A stretch of 64,000 nt of DNA from Paramuribaculum sp. (lineage in GTDB: Bacteria; Bacteroidota; Bacteroidia; Bacteroidales; Muribaculaceae): NCBI GenBank assembly GCA_022511125.1, contig JAFLSD010000001.1, positions 1 through 64,000 of the forward strand. The letters run 5' to 3'. Position numbers and translations under genes: made by a program. Under the pieces are notes generated by a model. It worked only from the letters and a program-made list of their open reading frames with translations, did no database searches and had not been told where the DNA came from. Within the stretch, counting starts at the first letter, position 1. Each line of letters starts with the position of its first letter. Positions 12,322-22,991 of this stretch are shown in pieces.

Positions 12322-12720
12322 TTAATATACGTAACACAGCACTTCGCCGCCGATCTTCAGATCTTTGGCCTTCTTATTTGTCATCACGCCCTGAGATGTC
12401 GACAAAATAGCGATTCCCAGACCGTTTAACACTCTCGGCATATCTTTATAGCCGGTATACTGTCTCAGACCCGGACGTGATACGCGCTTCAACCCTTTGA
12501 TGGCGTTAACGCGGTCTACCGGATCATACTTCAGCGCTATCTTTATAACGCCCGACGGGGTGTCACCATCCATGAATTTGTAATTGAGGATGTAACCCTG
12601 TTCGAAAAGAATTTTTGTGATTTCCTTCTTCAAGTTCGAGGCCGGAATCTCGACTACCCTATGGTTAGCCTTGATAGCGTTCCTCAATCTTGTCAGATAA
12701 TCTGCAATTGGATCTGTCAT
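12322..12720 (-). CDS. rpsH: 30S ribosomal protein S8
   Basis: 132 residues. S8 is an early 16S-binding assembly protein and in E. coli is the repressor of the spc operon. Starts TDPIADYLTRLRNA and ends with the RNA-binding signature STSQGVMTNKKAKDLKIGGE. No S8-type operator could be identified at rplE-rplX by eye. Confidence 0.99.
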   Translation of the reverse strand: MTDPIADYLTRLRNAIKANHRVVEIPASNLKKEITKILFEQGYILNYKFMDGDTPSGVIKIALKYDPVDRVNAIKGLKRVSRPGLRQYTGYKDMPRVLNGLGIAILSTSQGVMTNKKAKDLKIGGEVLCYVY

Positions 12721-12787
12721 CTTTTTACTGTTTAAATTGATTCGGCTGTTCCGAACAATATTTAATACTTCTTTTATTTATCTCGCT

Positions 12788-13057
12788 TTACCAGCTTGCC
12801 TTTTTCACACCCGGAATCAGACCGGCCGACGCCATTTCACGGAACTGTATGCGCGACAGACCGAACTGGCGCATATAACCTTTCGGACGACCCGTGATCG
12901 AACAACGGTTGTGAAGTCTCACGCTTGAGGCATTTTTGGGAAGAGCCTGCAATCCTTCGTAATCACCGGCTTCCTTGAGCGCTTTGCGCTTTGCTGCATA
13001 TTTGGCAACCAGCTTCGCTCTCTTTACCTCGCGGGCTTTCATTGATTCTTTTGCCAT
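12788..13057 (-). CDS. rpsN: 30S ribosomal protein S14, zinc-free form
   Basis: 89 residues, the longer S14 type. It shows [20 protein letters not shown] and the C-terminal [17 protein letters not shown]. The CxxC pairs of the short zinc-binding form are absent (a single Cys remains). It lies between rplE and rpsH, its normal position. Confidence 0.98.
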   Translation of the reverse strand: MAKESMKAREVKRAKLVAKYAAKRKALKEAGDYEGLQALPKNASSVRLHNRCSITGRPKGYMRQFGLSRIQFREMASAGLIPGVKKASW

Positions 13058-13076
13058 ATATTTCCTTCTCTGTTAA

Positions 13077-13628
13077 TTACTTTTTCGCGTTCTTAAACGG
13101 CAGGCCGAACTCCTTAAGAAGAGCGTAACCCTCCTCGTCAGTCTTTGCCGAAGTCACAAAAGTGATGTTCATACCAAGCAGCTTGCTGATATTATCGATA
13201 TTGATTTCCGGGAAAATGATCTGCTCGTTTATACCTAAAGTATAATTTCCACGGCCGTCAAGTTTGCTTTCAATACCCTTGAAGTCGCGGATTCGCGGCA
13301 GAGCCACGCGGATCAGTCTTTCCAAAAATTCATACATCTTGTCGCGACGAAGAGTCACCATAACACCGATAGGCATTTTCTTACGCAGCTTGAAATTCGA
13401 AATATCCTTGCGCGACACTGTCTGCACTGCCTTCTGACCTGTGATATCAGTCAGTTCGCGGATAGCTGTTTCGATGATTTTCTTATCCTGAGTAGCCTCG
13501 CCTAAACCCTGATTGATCACAATCTTCTTCAGACGCGGAACTTCCATCACTGTCTTGTAATTAAACTCTTTTTCCAAGGCGGGAACGATACGTTCCTTAT
13601 ACTCCTTCTGTAAAGTCGTGCTCATCAC
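13077..13628 (-). CDS. rplE: 50S ribosomal protein L5
   Basis: 183 residues. L5 binds 5S rRNA and P-site tRNA. Hallmarks are the segment [18 protein letters not shown] near residue 28, [14 protein letters not shown], and the [15 protein letters not shown] block. Its start codon overlaps the end of rplX by 4 bases, which suggests translational coupling. Confidence 0.99.
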   Translation of the reverse strand: MMSTTLQKEYKERIVPALEKEFNYKTVMEVPRLKKIVINQGLGEATQDKKIIETAIRELTDITGQKAVQTVSRKDISNFKLRKKMPIGVMVTLRRDKMYEFLERLIRVALPRIRDFKGIESKLDGRGNYTLGINEQIIFPEINIDNISKLLGMNITFVTSAKTDEEGYALLKEFGLPFKNAKK

Positions 13629-13945
13629 TTAATCTCCTCTCCTGATTTTTTTGAATAGCGCACCGACCTGCCTTCACTGTTCTTTTTGCGTCCGATGCGG
13701 GTCGGTTTACCGGTCTTCGGATCTACAAGATTCACGTTAGAGATATGGATCGGAGCTTCCATCTTCACCAAACCTCCCTGAGGATGCTTTGCATTTGGCT
13801 TCATCGCTTTCATCACGAAATTAACGCCCTCCACGAGTACGCGGCTCTTCTTGGCGTCAACCTTCAGCACGCGACCTGTCTTTCCGCGATCCTCACCCGA
13901 AAGCACATAGACGTTATCGCCTTTTCTTATATTTACTTTGCTCAT
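13625..13945 (-). CDS. rplX: 50S ribosomal protein L24
   Basis: 106 residues. L24 initiates large-subunit assembly. The KOW motif is visible near the start ([20 protein letters not shown]). The tail [11 protein letters not shown] is basic. The stop codon overlaps the rplE start (ATGA arrangement). Confidence 0.99.
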   Translation of the reverse strand: MSKVNIRKGDNVYVLSGEDRGKTGRVLKVDAKKSRVLVEGVNFVMKAMKPNAKHPQGGLVKMEAPIHISNVNLVDPKTGKPTRIGRKKNSEGRSVRYSKKSGEEIK

Positions 13946-13966
13946 TTCTTTTACACTTCGTATGGT

Positions 13967-14332
13967 TTATAACACTTCCGGAGCCAAAGACACTATCTTC
14001 ATGTTCGTTGCGCGAAGCTCGCGGGCTACCGGACCGAAGATACGCGTTCCGCGTAGTTCACCGGCATTGTTAAGAAGCACGCATGCATTATCGTCGAAAC
14101 GGATATAGCTGCCGTCGGCACGACGGATCTCCTTCTTTGTTCTTACTACTACCGCTCTCGAAACCGTGCCCTTCTTCACATCCGACGAAGGTATCACGCT
14201 CTTGACCGATACTACGATGATATCACCTACCGAAGCATAGCGACGGCCTGTGCCGCCAAGCACATGGATACACAGAGCCTCTTTCGCGCCGCTGTTATCC
14301 GCAACTGTCAAACGGGTTTCTGTCTGTATCAT
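13967..14332 (-). CDS. rplN: 50S ribosomal protein L14
   Basis: 121 residues. L14 forms an intersubunit bridge. It starts [18 protein letters not shown] and carries the signature [20 protein letters not shown]. It lies 3 bases after rpsQ. Confidence 0.99.
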   Translation of the reverse strand: MIQTETRLTVADNSGAKEALCIHVLGGTGRRYASVGDIIVVSVKSVIPSSDVKKGTVSRAVVVRTKKEIRRADGSYIRFDDNACVLLNNAGELRGTRIFGPVARELRATNMKIVSLAPEVL

Positions 14333-14335
14333 AAC

Positions 14336-14599
14336 TTACTTCACTTTTTCGATGATTTCAACTAATCTCCATCTCTTCGTCTTGCTTAGAGGACGTGTCT
14401 CCATCAGACGTACTGTATCACCTACGCTGCACTCGTTTTTCTCGTCATGGGCGTGATACTTCTTCGATTTGTTCACGAACTTACCGTAGATAGGATGTTT
14501 CTCCTTCCACCTTACCATCACGGTGATTGTCTTGTCGCCCTTATTGCTCGATACAACACCGATGCGTTCTTTCCGTAAATTTCTTTCTTCCATTGTCAT
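14336..14599 (-). CDS. rpsQ: 30S ribosomal protein S17
   Basis: 87 residues from the first ATG. A second in-frame ATG two codons later ([14 protein letters not shown]) is an equally likely start and would give 85 residues. The OB-fold core shows [20 protein letters not shown] and the end is [17 protein letters not shown]. It lies 4 bases after rpmC. Confidence 0.97.
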   Translation of the reverse strand: MTMEERNLRKERIGVVSSNKGDKTITVMVRWKEKHPIYGKFVNKSKKYHAHDEKNECSVGDTVRLMETRPLSKTKRWRLVEIIEKVK

Positions 14600-14603
14600 T
14601 CAC

Positions 14604-14801
14604 TTATTTGTTGTTAAGCTCGCGCTGACGAAGCTCGGTTTTCACACGGGCGATCATGCGACGATCCTTACGGATCTTTGCCGGATTATCGATCGGAGAT
14701 ACGGAATGGTTTATCTTTAACTGCACATAATCCTTTTCCATCTGCTCCAGACGATCGCGCAAGTCCTGAGTGCTCAGCTCTTTTATTTCTACTTTCTTCA
14801 T
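14604..14801 (-). CDS. rpmC: 50S ribosomal protein L29
   Basis: 65 residues, a two-helix hairpin near the peptide exit. Visible are the N-terminal EIKELSTQDLRDRLEQME and the C-terminal IRKDRRMIARVKTELRQRE. It lies between rplP and rpsQ as in all S10 operons. Confidence 0.98.
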   Translation of the reverse strand: MKKVEIKELSTQDLRDRLEQMEKDYVQLKINHSVSPIDNPAKIRKDRRMIARVKTELRQRELNNK

Positions 14802-14807
14802 AACTGC

Positions 14808-15239
14808 TTACACATTTTGTGTCGGATCATAATCACGACGAACCACAAACTTCGTTACCACCGGAAGTTTCTGGGCTGCAAGACGAAGAGCTTCTTTCGC
14901 TATGTCGTAGCTTACACCCTCTACTTCGATTAGTACACGACCGGGAGTCACTGGAGCAACAAAGCCCTCGGGAGCACCCTTACCTTTACCCATACGCACC
15001 TCGGCCGGCTTCTTTGTAATCGGCTTGTCAGGGAATATACGGATCCAGATCTGACCCTGACGCTGCATGTAACGCGTCACTGCCACACGGGCTGCCTCGA
15101 TCTGACGACCCGTGATCCATTTCGATTCCAGAGTCTTTATGCCGAACGAACCGAAGGCCAACTGATTACCGCGCTGAGCCATACCTTTCATACGGCCCTT
15201 CTGTTGACGGCGGAATTTGGTTTTCTTTGGTTGTAACAT
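14808..15239 (-). CDS. rplP: 50S ribosomal protein L16
   Basis: 143 residues. L16 organises the A-site tRNA region of the peptidyl transferase centre. Recognised by [39 protein letters not shown] and [20 protein letters not shown]. Confidence 0.99.
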   Translation of the reverse strand: MLQPKKTKFRRQQKGRMKGMAQRGNQLAFGSFGIKTLESKWITGRQIEAARVAVTRYMQRQGQIWIRIFPDKPITKKPAEVRMGKGKGAPEGFVAPVTPGRVLIEVEGVSYDIAKEALRLAAQKLPVVTKFVVRRDYDPTQNV

Positions 15240-15260
15240 CTTCTTTTACTTTGACTTGAT

Positions 15261-16004
15261 TTAACGGTTGTTCGAGCCTTTTCCGCGGAATCCGCCACGA
15301 TCGCGGCGATCCCTGCGGCCGCCCTGACCCGGACGACCTTCCTTGCCCGAATTTGAAAATTGGGGAGCGAGATCACGTTTCCCGTAAACCTCACCGCGGC
15401 ATATCCATACCTTTACGCCAAGTACGCCCACTTTTGTATGAGCTTCTACAAGAGCGTAGTCGATATCCGCACGCAGAGTGTGCAGAGGAGTTCTTCCATC
15501 TTTGAACATTTCCGAACGTGCAATTTCCGCACCGTTCAAACGTCCGCTGATCTGAACCTTGATACCTTCCGCACCGCTTCTCATCGTGGATGCTATCGCC
15601 ATCTTGACGGCACGGCGATATGCTATCTTACCCTCGATCTGACGGGCTATTGTGCTTGCCACGATCTGAGCGTCGAGTTCCGGACGTTTTACCTCGAAAA
15701 TATTGATCTGAACGTCCTTATCGGTGATCTTCTTCAGTTCCTCTTTTAGTTTGTCAACTTCCTGACCGCCTTTACCTATGATCAGACCCGGACGCGAAGT
15801 GCACACGGTGATTGTGATCAGCTTAAGAGTGCGTTCGATCACTATACGTGATACGCCGCTCTTGGCTAGACGTACATTCAGGTATTTACGCAGCTTCGAA
15901 TCCTCCAGGATATTGTCGGCCAGTTTCTTCACATCATACCAGTTGCTGTCCCAGCCGCGGATGATGCCCAAGCGATTGCTTATCGGATTTACTTTCTGTC
16001 CCAT
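15261..16004 (-). CDS. rpsC: 30S ribosomal protein S3
   Basis: 247 residues. S3 forms the mRNA entry pore with helicase-like activity. The KH domain is visible at [18 protein letters not shown]. The C-terminal domain includes [16 protein letters not shown] and [15 protein letters not shown] Gly/Arg/Asp-rich tail ([16 protein letters not shown]) extends the protein, which Bacteroidetes S3 proteins commonly show. Confidence 0.99.
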   Translation of the reverse strand: MGQKVNPISNRLGIIRGWDSNWYDVKKLADNILEDSKLRKYLNVRLAKSGVSRIVIERTLKLITITVCTSRPGLIIGKGGQEVDKLKEELKKITDKDVQINIFEVKRPELDAQIVASTIARQIEGKIAYRRAVKMAIASTMRSGAEGIKVQISGRLNGAEIARSEMFKDGRTPLHTLRADIDYALVEAHTKVGVLGVKVWICRGEVYGKRDLAPQFSNSGKEGRPGQGGRRDRRDRGGFRGKGSNNR

Positions 16005-16007
16005 ACC

Positions 16008-16418
16008 TTATGATTTCTTTTTTGCGTTTTCAATTGTATCTACTATCAGAGTCACGTGATTAGCGCGCTTGCGAATGCGGTAACCTCTCCCCTGAGGCGC
16101 CGGACGGAGACGCTTTAGCATTGGAGCGCAATTCACGTAAATCGTACTGATGCACAGCTCGCCGTTTTCGGCTTTCCTCTCGTTTTTAGCTTCCCAGTTG
16201 GCTATTGCGCTACGCAGAAGCTTCTCTAACTTCGCTGCTGCCTCCTTATTGGAAAACTTCAGGATGCCCAGAGCGCGGTATACTTCCTGTCCGCGCACCA
16301 TATCCGCTACAAGACGCATCTTGCGCGGCGACGACGGGATGTTCGTAAGCTTGGCGAACGCCACATTCTTACGGGCTTCCTTCATCTCGTCGGCTGATTT
16401 TCTTTTTCTTACACCCAT
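16008..16418 (-). CDS. rplV: 50S ribosomal protein L22
   Basis: 136 residues. L22 lines the nascent-peptide tunnel. The core shows [19 protein letters not shown], and the tunnel loop with the C-terminal part shows [21 protein letters not shown]. It lies 3 bases before rpsC. The loop sequence looks unaltered, with no sign of a macrolide-resistance deletion. Confidence 0.99.
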   Translation of the reverse strand: MGVRKRKSADEMKEARKNVAFAKLTNIPSSPRKMRLVADMVRGQEVYRALGILKFSNKEAAAKLEKLLRSAIANWEAKNERKAENGELCISTIYVNCAPMLKRLRPAPQGRGYRIRKRANHVTLIVDTIENAKKKS

Positions 16419-16461
16419 TTGTATTTCTTCTTTCTTTTTTCTAATCTTGATTTAACGCGCT

Positions 16462-16728
16462 TTACTTCTTATTTCCTGCATGACCACGGAAATTACGCGT
16501 CGGGGCAAATTCTCCCAGCTTGTGGCCTACCATATTTTCCGTTACGTAAACGGGAATAAACTTATTTCCGTTGTGAACGGCAAAAGTATGACCAACGAAT
16601 TCCGGAGCGATCATCGATGCGCGGCTCCACGTCTTGATCACGGATTTCTTCCCGCTTTCGTCCATCGCTGCTACCTTCTTCTCAAGCTTCACGCTGATAT
16701 AAGGCCCCTTTTTTAAAGATCGACTCAT
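16462..16728 (-). CDS. rpsS: 30S ribosomal protein S19
   Basis: 88 residues. S19 lies in the head of the small subunit with S13. It starts [19 protein letters not shown] and ends [16 protein letters not shown], the family signature. It is between rplB and rplV. Confidence 0.99.
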   Translation of the reverse strand: MSRSLKKGPYISVKLEKKVAAMDESGKKSVIKTWSRASMIAPEFVGHTFAVHNGNKFIPVYVTENMVGHKLGEFAPTRNFRGHAGNKK

Positions 16729-16748
16729 AATTGATTTGGATTAACTAA

Positions 16749-17576
16749 TTACTTTTTCCTTCTTTCGATTATATACTTCGAAGAATGTTTCTTCGGAGCG
16801 CGAGTCTTCAGACCCTTGCTGTAAAGACCCGTGCGCGAACGCGGATGTCCGCCGGATGCGCGACCTTCACCACCGCCCATCGGGTGGTCTACAGGATTCA
16901 TTACCACACCGCGGTTATGAGGACGACGACCCAACCAGCGCGAACGACCTGCCTTACCGCTGCGCTCCAACGAATGCTCGCTGTTGCCTACAACGCCTAC
17001 AGTCGCCTTGCATGCCGAAAGAATCTTGCGGGTTTCGCCCGAAGGTAACTTGATAATCGCATAATCACCCTCGCGGGATGTCAACTGAGCGAACGTGCCG
17101 GCTGAACGTGCCATCATAGCACCCTGGCCGGGACGCATTTCGATACAATGAACCAGAGTGCCGACCGGAATCTTGTTCAGCGGCAGAGCGTTCCCTACCT
17201 CGGGAGCTGCATCCGGACCGCTCATTACAGTCGTTCCTACTTCCAATCCATTGGGTGCAATCATATAAGCTTTAGCTCCGTCTACGTAGTACAACAACGC
17301 TATGCGAGCGCTCCTGTTCGGATCGTATTCGATCGACTTCACTACAGCCGGTACACCGTCTTTCATTCTCTTAAAGTCTATCACGCGGTACTTGCGCTTG
17401 TGACCTCCGCCTCTATAGCGGGTTGTCAGACGACCCACTTTGTTACGGCCGCCCGTCGACTTCTTTCCGACTGTAAGAGATTTTTCTGGCGTAGTAGCAG
17501 TGATCGTACCTTTGAATACGCCAATAACCTTGTGTCTTTGCCCCGGTGTTGTGGGCTTGAATTTTCTTACTGCCAT
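16749..17576 (-). CDS. rplB: 50S ribosomal protein L2
   Basis: 275 residues. L2 binds 23S rRNA near the peptidyl transferase centre. The conserved [20 protein letters not shown] segment with its essential His lies near residues 222-241. The N-terminal OB fold and central SH3-like domain are complete. Length is normal. Confidence 0.99.
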   Translation of the reverse strand: MAVRKFKPTTPGQRHKVIGVFKGTITATTPEKSLTVGKKSTGGRNKVGRLTTRYRGGGHKRKYRVIDFKRMKDGVPAVVKSIEYDPNRSARIALLYYVDGAKAYMIAPNGLEVGTTVMSGPDAAPEVGNALPLNKIPVGTLVHCIEMRPGQGAMMARSAGTFAQLTSREGDYAIIKLPSGETRKILSACKATVGVVGNSEHSLERSGKAGRSRWLGRRPHNRGVVMNPVDHPMGGGEGRASGGHPRSRTGLYSKGLKTRAPKKHSSKYIIERRKK

Positions 17577-17583
17577 TTCTTAA

Positions 17584-17874
17584 TTATATATTGCTAAAAA
17601 AGTCTATTTGTTGTCCTTCGCCTACGGTTACATAAGCTTTCTTGTATGAAGCTGTCTTACCGCGAAGAAGGCCGCTCTTCGTCCAACGGCTTTTGTTTTT
17701 GCCTCTGACTACTGCCGTGTTAACCTTTTCCACTTTCACGCCGTAAAGCTTTTCTACCAGATTCTTGATCTGATATTTGTTGGCGTCCGGAGATACACGG
17801 AAAGTATAGCAGTTCAGCTTTTCGCTTAACTGGGTCGCCTTTTCGGTGACGATAGGTTTGATTGAAATTTCCAT
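17584..17874 (-). CDS. rplW: 50S ribosomal protein L23
   Basis: 96 residues. L23 is the docking site of trigger factor and SRP at the tunnel exit. Recognised by IKPIVTEKATQLSEKLN, YQIKNLVEKLYGVKVEKVN and the Lys/Arg-rich loop. It lies between rplD and rplB. Confidence 0.98.
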   Translation of the reverse strand: MEISIKPIVTEKATQLSEKLNCYTFRVSPDANKYQIKNLVEKLYGVKVEKVNTAVVRGKNKSRWTKSGLLRGKTASYKKAYVTVGEGQQIDFFSNI

Positions 17875-17892
17875 TTTACTGATCTCCTATGG

Positions 17893-18513
17893 TTAAAGTT
17901 TATTCACCACATCAAGGCTGTCGACTGTCATGACGATAGCGTTGCTGTTCATTATCGAATATGTATTTATGTCGCACGCGCGTATCAAACGGACGTTCGG
18001 CACGTTGCGAGCCGACAAATATACGTTTTTATTCTCACTTGGCAAAACCAAAAGAATCTTTTTGCCTTCTATCGACAGATTCTTCGTCATAGCCACGAAA
18101 TCCTTTGTCTTGGGAGCCTCGAAAGTGAAATTCTCCACGATCTTTATCTGATTCTCCTGGACTTTAACCGTAAGAGCCGACTTGCGGGCTAAAACTTTCT
18201 CTTTCTTGTTGAGTTTGAATCTGTAGTCGCGGGGGCGCGGACCGAACACACGGCCACCACCAACCAGAACCGGAGAATTGATATCACCGATACGGGCGCC
18301 GCCGCCACCTTTCTGCTTGTGCAGTTTGCGTGTCGAACCCGAAACCTCGCTACGCTCTTTCGACTTATGAGTCCCCTGGCGCTGGTTAGCCAGATACTGC
18401 TTTACGTCAAGGTAGATTGCGTGTTCGCTCGCATCTACTGCGAAAACCGCATCGTTCAGTTCGGCTTTCTTCCCGGTGTCTTCACCTTTGATATTGTATA
18501 TTGCGAGTTCCAT
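17893..18513 (-). CDS. rplD: 50S ribosomal protein L4
   Basis: 206 residues. L4 lines the exit tunnel, and in E. coli it autoregulates the S10 operon. The tunnel loop shows [20 protein letters not shown] and the conserved [13 protein letters not shown]. The start ATG overlaps the rplC stop (TAATG), indicating coupled translation. Confidence 0.99.
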   Translation of the reverse strand: MELAIYNIKGEDTGKKAELNDAVFAVDASEHAIYLDVKQYLANQRQGTHKSKERSEVSGSTRKLHKQKGGGGARIGDINSPVLVGGGRVFGPRPRDYRFKLNKKEKVLARKSALTVKVQENQIKIVENFTFEAPKTKDFVAMTKNLSIEGKKILLVLPSENKNVYLSARNVPNVRLIRACDINTYSIMNSNAIVMTVDSLDVVNKL

Positions 18514-19133
18514 TATTTCTCGATTTTTACGATTGAACCTTTACTTCCCGGTATCGAACCCTTGATAACAAGGATATTCTGCTCCGGCATCACGCGCAGC
18601 ACCTGAAGATTCTGCACTGTCACTGTCTCATTGCCCATCTGGCCGGCCATACGCATTCCTTTGAACACCTTCGCCGGATAAGAACAGGCACCGATCGAAC
18701 CGGGAGCGCGCAGACGGTTGTGCTGACCGTGAGTCTGCTGACCTACGCCGCCGAAACCGTGACGTTTCACTACGCCCTGATAACCTTTACCTTTCGACGT
18801 TCCCTGGATGTCTACGAAATCTGATTCAGCGAACATATTGTCCACCGTGATCGTATCGCCTAATTTATACTCGCCTTCAAAACCTTTGAACTCGGCCAAG
18901 TATCTTTGCGGAGCCACGCCCGCCTTCTTGAAATGACCCTGCTCCGGGGCGTTAGTATGCTTGTCCTTCTTCTGGACAAAGCCAAGCTGCAACGCGCTGT
19001 AGCCGTCTGTTTCGGCGGTTTTTACTTGAGTAACTACGCAAGGACCCACTTCGATAACAGTGCACGGCAGATTCTTGCCGTCGGCACTGAATACGGATGT
19101 CATTCCGATTTTCTTTCCTAATAATCCTGGCAT
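18513..19133 (-). CDS. rplC: 50S ribosomal protein L3
   Basis: 206 residues. L3 is an early assembly protein whose loop reaches the peptidyl transferase centre. Visible are [19 protein letters not shown] at the start and the loop region [20 protein letters not shown]. It ends in a TAATG overlap with rplD. Confidence 0.99.
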   Translation of the reverse strand: MPGLLGKKIGMTSVFSADGKNLPCTVIEVGPCVVTQVKTAETDGYSALQLGFVQKKDKHTNAPEQGHFKKAGVAPQRYLAEFKGFEGEYKLGDTITVDNMFAESDFVDIQGTSKGKGYQGVVKRHGFGGVGQQTHGQHNRLRAPGSIGACSYPAKVFKGMRMAGQMGNETVTVQNLQVLRVMPEQNILVIKGSIPGSKGSIVKIEK

Positions 19134-19186
19134 TTCTCTAATTTTTACTTGTTTTTTAATTTAAATTCTCTCGGAAACCCTCGTTA

Positions 19187-19492
19187 TTAAACCTTGATTT
19201 CCACTTCTACACCGCTCGGAAGCTCAAGCTTCATCAGAGCGTCCACTGTCTTGGCTGTCGAATTGTAGATGTCGATCAGACGTTTGAAAGAAGAAAGCTG
19301 GAACTGCTCGCGGCTTTTCTTGTTCACAAACGTCGAACGGTTCACCGTAAAGATACGCTTGTGAGTCGGCAGAGGTATCGGACCGCTGATGATTGCGCCC
19401 GTTGCCTTTACCGTCTTCACGATCTTCTCGGCCGATTTGTCCACCAAGTTGTGGTCGTAGGACTTCAGTTTGATTCTGATTTTCTGACTCAT
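19187..19492 (-). CDS. rpsJ: 30S ribosomal protein S10
   Basis: 101 residues. S10 acts in the small-subunit head and in NusB-dependent antitermination. Recognised by [38 protein letters not shown] and the C-terminal segment. It follows fusA directly with 21 bases between; tuf, which sits between fusA and rpsJ in many bacteria, is absent here. Confidence 0.99.
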   Translation of the reverse strand: MSQKIRIKLKSYDHNLVDKSAEKIVKTVKATGAIISGPIPLPTHKRIFTVNRSTFVNKKSREQFQLSSFKRLIDIYNSTAKTVDALMKLELPSGVEVEIKV

Positions 19493-19513
19493 ATTATTGT
19501 TTGATGAAAAATA

Positions 19514-21640
19514 TTATTTCAACAGATCTACTCTGCCCTGACACTCTGTCAGAACATTTTTTGCTATCGACGAGCTTACCTCGCTGTAATGTGAGAACGA
19601 CATGGTCGAAGTTGCGCGTCCGCTAGTGATCGTACGCAGAGCCGTCACATAACCGAACATTTCGGCAAGAGGAGCTTTGGCTTTAACCACGCGTGCGCCC
19701 GAACGGCTTGTCTCCATACCTTCCACCTGACCGCGACGTTTGTTCAAGTCGCTGATCACGTCACCCATATTTTCTTCAGGAGTAACTACCTCGATTTTCA
19801 TGATCGGTTCCATCAGCACAGGCCCTGCTTTCTCCGAGGCCTTTTTGAACGCCTGGATGGCACAGAGCTCGAACGAAAGCTGATCGGAGTCAACCGGATG
19901 GAACGAACCGTCCACTACAGTCACCTTCAGCTGTTCTACCGGATAACCCGCCAGAACACCGTTCTTCATCGCGTTCTGGAAACCCTTCTGGATTGCCGGA
20001 ATATATTCTTTCGGAATATTACCGCCCTTTACTTCGTCGATGAATTGCAGATTTCCTTCAAAACCTTCGTCTACAGGTTCTACTCTCACGATGATATCGG
20101 CAAACTTACCGCGACCACCCGTCTGTTTCTTGAACACTTCTCGGAGTTCAACCGGCTTTGTTATAGCCTCTTTATATGTCACCTGCGGACGACCTTGGTT
20201 ACATTCCACCTTAAATTCCCTGCGAAGACGGTCGATGATGATATCCAGATGAAGCTCGCCCATACCGCTGATAACCGTCTGTCCGGTCTCCTCATTGGTC
20301 TGAACGCGGAAAGTCGGGTCTTCTTCAGCAAGTTTCTGAAGGCCGACACCCAGCTTATCGAGATCTTTCTGAGTCTTGGGCTCTACGGCGATACCTATCA
20401 CCGGATCCGGGAAGTCCATAGCTTCCAAAACGATCGGATGATTCTCGTCACACAAAGTGTCACCGGTGCGGATATCCTTGAAGCCCACACCTGCGCCTAT
20501 GTCGCCGCAACCTATCTCTTCCTTGGCGTTTTGCTTGTTCGAATGCATCTGGAACAGACGGCTCACGCGTTCCTTCTTACCTGAACGAGAATTGAGCACA
20601 TAGCTGCCCGAAACCACTTCTCCCGAGTAAACGCGGAAGAAAGTCAGACGACCCACATACGGATCGGTTGCGATCTTAAACGCCAAAGCACACATCGGAG
20701 CTTCGCTCGACGGCTCGCGCACTTCCACTTCATCAGGATTGCCGGGCGCGTGGCCTTCGACTGCTCCTGCATCCAACGGACTCGGAAGATAAGCGCACAC
20801 GCTGTCGAGAAGCGGCTGAACGCCTTTGTTCTTGAACGACGAACCGCAGATCATCGGAACGATATCCATCGACAGAGTGCCCTTGCGTAGAGCTCTGCGG
20901 ATTTCGTCCTCGCTGATTGTCGAAGGATCGTCGAAATATTTTTCCATCAGTGCGTCGTCGAATTCTGCTATCTTTTCCAGCATCTTGTCGCGCCATTCCT
21001 GCGCTTCCGGAAGCAGATTCGCCGGGATTTCATCCAGCTCATATTCCGCACCCATCGTTTCGTCGTGCCAGAATATAGCTTTCATTCTGATAAGATCGAC
21101 AACGCCTTTGAAAGTCTCCTCGGCGCCTATCGGAATCTGAATGGGACATGGATTTGCGCCCAGCACTTCGCGAAGCTGTCTTACAACCTCAAAGAAATTC
21201 GCGCCCGAGCGGTCCATCTTGTTGACATAACCGATACGAGGCACGTTATATTTGTCGGCCTGACGCCAAACGGTCTCCGACTGAGGCTCCACGCCGCCTA
21301 CGGCGCAGAATGTTGCAACGGCTCCGTCGAGAACACGCAACGAACGTTCTACCTCTACGGTGAAGTCTACGTGTCCCGGAGTGTCTATCAGATTGATCTT
21401 ATATTTTTCACCGTCATAATTCCAGAAAGCGGTTGTTGCCGCTGAAGTGATCGTGATGCCACGCTCCTGCTCTTGCTCCATCCAGTCCATGGTGGCGCCG
21501 CCGTCGTGCACTTCGCCGATCTTATGGGTCAGACCCGTATAGAACAATATGCGCTCCGACGTCGTTGTCTTTCCGGCGTCGATATGAGCCATGATACCTA
21601 TATTACGGGTATACTTCAGTAATTCGTCTTTTTTACTCAT
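19514..21640 (-). CDS. fusA: Elongation factor G
   Basis: 708 residues. EF-G is the GTPase that translocates tRNA and mRNA. G-domain motifs are visible: AHIDAGKTT (G1), RGITITSA (switch I region), DTPGHVDFT (G3) and NKMDRSGA (G4). Domains II to V follow, with GMGELHLDI in domain III and [11 protein letters not shown] in domain IV. It lies in the str operon order rpsL-rpsG-fusA. Some Bacteroidetes carry additional EF-G paralogs; the ribosomal context marks this as the main copy. Confidence 0.99.
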   Translation of the reverse strand: MSKKDELLKYTRNIGIMAHIDAGKTTTSERILFYTGLTHKIGEVHDGGATMDWMEQEQERGITITSAATTAFWNYDGEKYKINLIDTPGHVDFTVEVERSLRVLDGAVATFCAVGGVEPQSETVWRQADKYNVPRIGYVNKMDRSGANFFEVVRQLREVLGANPCPIQIPIGAEETFKGVVDLIRMKAIFWHDETMGAEYELDEIPANLLPEAQEWRDKMLEKIAEFDDALMEKYFDDPSTISEDEIRRALRKGTLSMDIVPMICGSSFKNKGVQPLLDSVCAYLPSPLDAGAVEGHAPGNPDEVEVREPSSEAPMCALAFKIATDPYVGRLTFFRVYSGEVVSGSYVLNSRSGKKERVSRLFQMHSNKQNAKEEIGCGDIGAGVGFKDIRTGDTLCDENHPIVLEAMDFPDPVIGIAVEPKTQKDLDKLGVGLQKLAEEDPTFRVQTNEETGQTVISGMGELHLDIIIDRLRREFKVECNQGRPQVTYKEAITKPVELREVFKKQTGGRGKFADIIVRVEPVDEGFEGNLQFIDEVKGGNIPKEYIPAIQKGFQNAMKNGVLAGYPVEQLKVTVVDGSFHPVDSDQLSFELCAIQAFKKASEKAGPVLMEPIMKIEVVTPEENMGDVISDLNKRRGQVEGMETSRSGARVVKAKAPLAEMFGYVTALRTITSGRATSTMSFSHYSEVSSSIAKNVLTECQGRVDLLK

Positions 21641-21681
21641 TGAATTTTTCTAAACTTGAATACGATAGATGATTCGGGGGA

Positions 21682-22158
21682 TCAGAAACGGAAATGTGCG
21701 AACGCACGGTTGGCCTCGGCCATCTTGTGCATATCTTCTTTTCTCTTGAATGCTCCACCCTGCTCGTTGTAAGCGTCTACGATTTCGGCCGCCAGCTTGT
21801 CTGCCATAGTCTTGCCGCCGCGCTTACGAGCGTAAGAAATTAAGTTTTTCATCGATATCGATTCTTTGCGGTCCGCGCGGATTTCCGTCGGAACCTGGAA
21901 GGTCGCGCCACCTACACGGCGGGATTTCACTTCCACTTGAGGCGTGATGTTTTCCAACGCCTTTTTCCAAATCTCCAAAGCCGTCTTTTCCTCGTTAGGA
22001 AGCTTCGACTTCACTGTTTCCAATGCGCTGTAAAATATCATGAACGCGGTATTCTTCTTACCGTCATACATCAGATGGTTCACGAACTTCGTTACGCGCA
22101 CTTCGCCGAATACCGGATCCGGCAGTACTAACCTTTTTTTAGGCTTTGCTTTTCTCAT
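21682..22158 (-). CDS. rpsG: 30S ribosomal protein S7
   Basis: 158 residues. S7 nucleates the small-subunit head and lies at the E site. Hallmarks are [20 protein letters not shown] near the start, [20 protein letters not shown] centrally, and the end [13 protein letters not shown]. It is followed by fusA and preceded by a 159-base spacer after rpsL. Confidence 0.99.
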   Translation of the reverse strand: MRKAKPKKRLVLPDPVFGEVRVTKFVNHLMYDGKKNTAFMIFYSALETVKSKLPNEEKTALEIWKKALENITPQVEVKSRRVGGATFQVPTEIRADRKESISMKNLISYARKRGGKTMADKLAAEIVDAYNEQGGAFKRKEDMHKMAEANRAFAHFRF

Positions 22159-22317
22159 TTCTTTTTAATCTTTTTTGGTCGCTTGGTTGCTGCTTCTTTC
22201 TTCTTCAACTAGCGCTCGCTCGCGCTCGTTTACTCAACCGTTTTCGAATTAGCCTTCCAAGAAATCAAACCGTAGTTAGACAACTTGTTTTTTCTCTTTT
22301 TTTAGTAAGTGCGGTCT
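22159..22317 (-). other. rpsL-rpsG spacer
   Basis: 159 bases without a gene. It contains a GC-rich partly palindromic tract (GCGCTCGCTCGCGCTCG at about 22213-22229) flanked by T-rich stretches on both sides. In E. coli the S7 operator lies in the rpsL-rpsG spacer, so a regulatory role is plausible but not shown. Confidence 0.3.
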
Positions 22318-22701
22318 TTATTTCTTTGCCGCTTTCGGACGCTTCGCACCGTATTTGCTGCGACGCTGAGTGCGATCCTTCACACCGCTCGTATCCAACG
22401 TACCGCGTACGATATGATAGCGTACACCCGGAAGATCTTTCACACGGCCGCCTCTCACGAGAACGATTGAGTGCTCCTGAAGATTGTGACCCTCACCCGG
22501 AATATAGCTGTTTACTTCCTTACCGTTTGTCAGGCGTACACGAGCCACTTTGCGCATTGCCGAATTCGGCTTTTTGGGAGTTGTCGTATAAACGCGTACG
22601 CAAACACCGCGGCGCTGAGGACAAGAATCAAGAGCCGGCGACTTACTTTTGTCATCCTGGGCTACACGTCCTTTTCTTACTAATTGCTGAATTGTTGGCA
22701 T
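22318..22701 (-). CDS. rpsL: 30S ribosomal protein S12
   Basis: 127 residues. S12 guards decoding accuracy. The segments [18 protein letters not shown] and [18 protein letters not shown] carry Lys at the two positions where streptomycin-resistance changes arise (43 and 88 in mature numbering of most species), so the gene appears wild type there. It is the first gene of the ribosomal super-cluster, with a strong promoter about 140 bases upstream. Confidence 0.99.
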   Translation of the reverse strand: MPTIQQLVRKGRVAQDDKSKSPALDSCPQRRGVCVRVYTTTPKKPNSAMRKVARVRLTNGKEVNSYIPGEGHNLQEHSIVLVRGGRVKDLPGVRYHIVRGTLDTSGVKDRTQRRSKYGAKRPKAAKK

Positions 22702-22848
22702 CTTAGTTTTTTGTTTTACTTTTTCGTTTATTACTCTTTGTTAACTTTCGTTTTATTCTACCTTCACACACATCTGCACACCGCACAACCAACCTGCCTG
22801 TCAGACAGTTACAGCCGATACGACGCACATTTGCCCATAAAAGTGACG
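22702..22848 (-). other. rpsL 5' leader
   Basis: About 140 bases lie between the inferred transcription start and rpsL. The stretch is pyrimidine-rich on the plus strand and has no reading frame of note. It is long for a Bacteroidetes leader and could hold a control element. No specific fold is claimed. Confidence 0.35.
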
Positions 22849-22880
22849 CAAAATTACACACTAATTTTCTAATTCACAAA
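22849..22880 (-). promoter_or_regulatory. Promoter of the rpsL ribosomal super-cluster
   Basis: On the minus strand, a perfect TTTG -33 box (complement of 22877-22880) and a perfect TAATTTTG -7 box (complement of 22849-22856) are separated by exactly 20 bases. This is the cleanest Bacteroidetes-type promoter in the window, fitting a cluster that must be strongly expressed. Confidence 0.7.
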
Positions 22881-22961
22881 CATTTTACAAAAAAAATTCC
22901 GCCCCGTCTCCCTCACCCCTTTCTTTTTCGCCCTTTATTACGCCTTTTCACAACTTTTTAT

Positions 22962-22969
22962 TAATTTCG
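22962..22969 (+). promoter_or_regulatory. Possible -7 box of the glmU-like gene
   Basis: TAATTTCG differs from TAnnTTTG at one position and lies 22 bases before the start codon. No clear -33 box is seen, so confidence is low. Confidence 0.25.
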
Positions 22970-22991
22970 CATCGATTAAATATATTTAACT

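Noticed and set aside
8859-21640. Antibiotic-resistance changes in fusA, rpsL, rplV or rpoB
   Set aside because: The well-known resistance positions I could locate carry the usual residues; nothing suggests a resistant allele.
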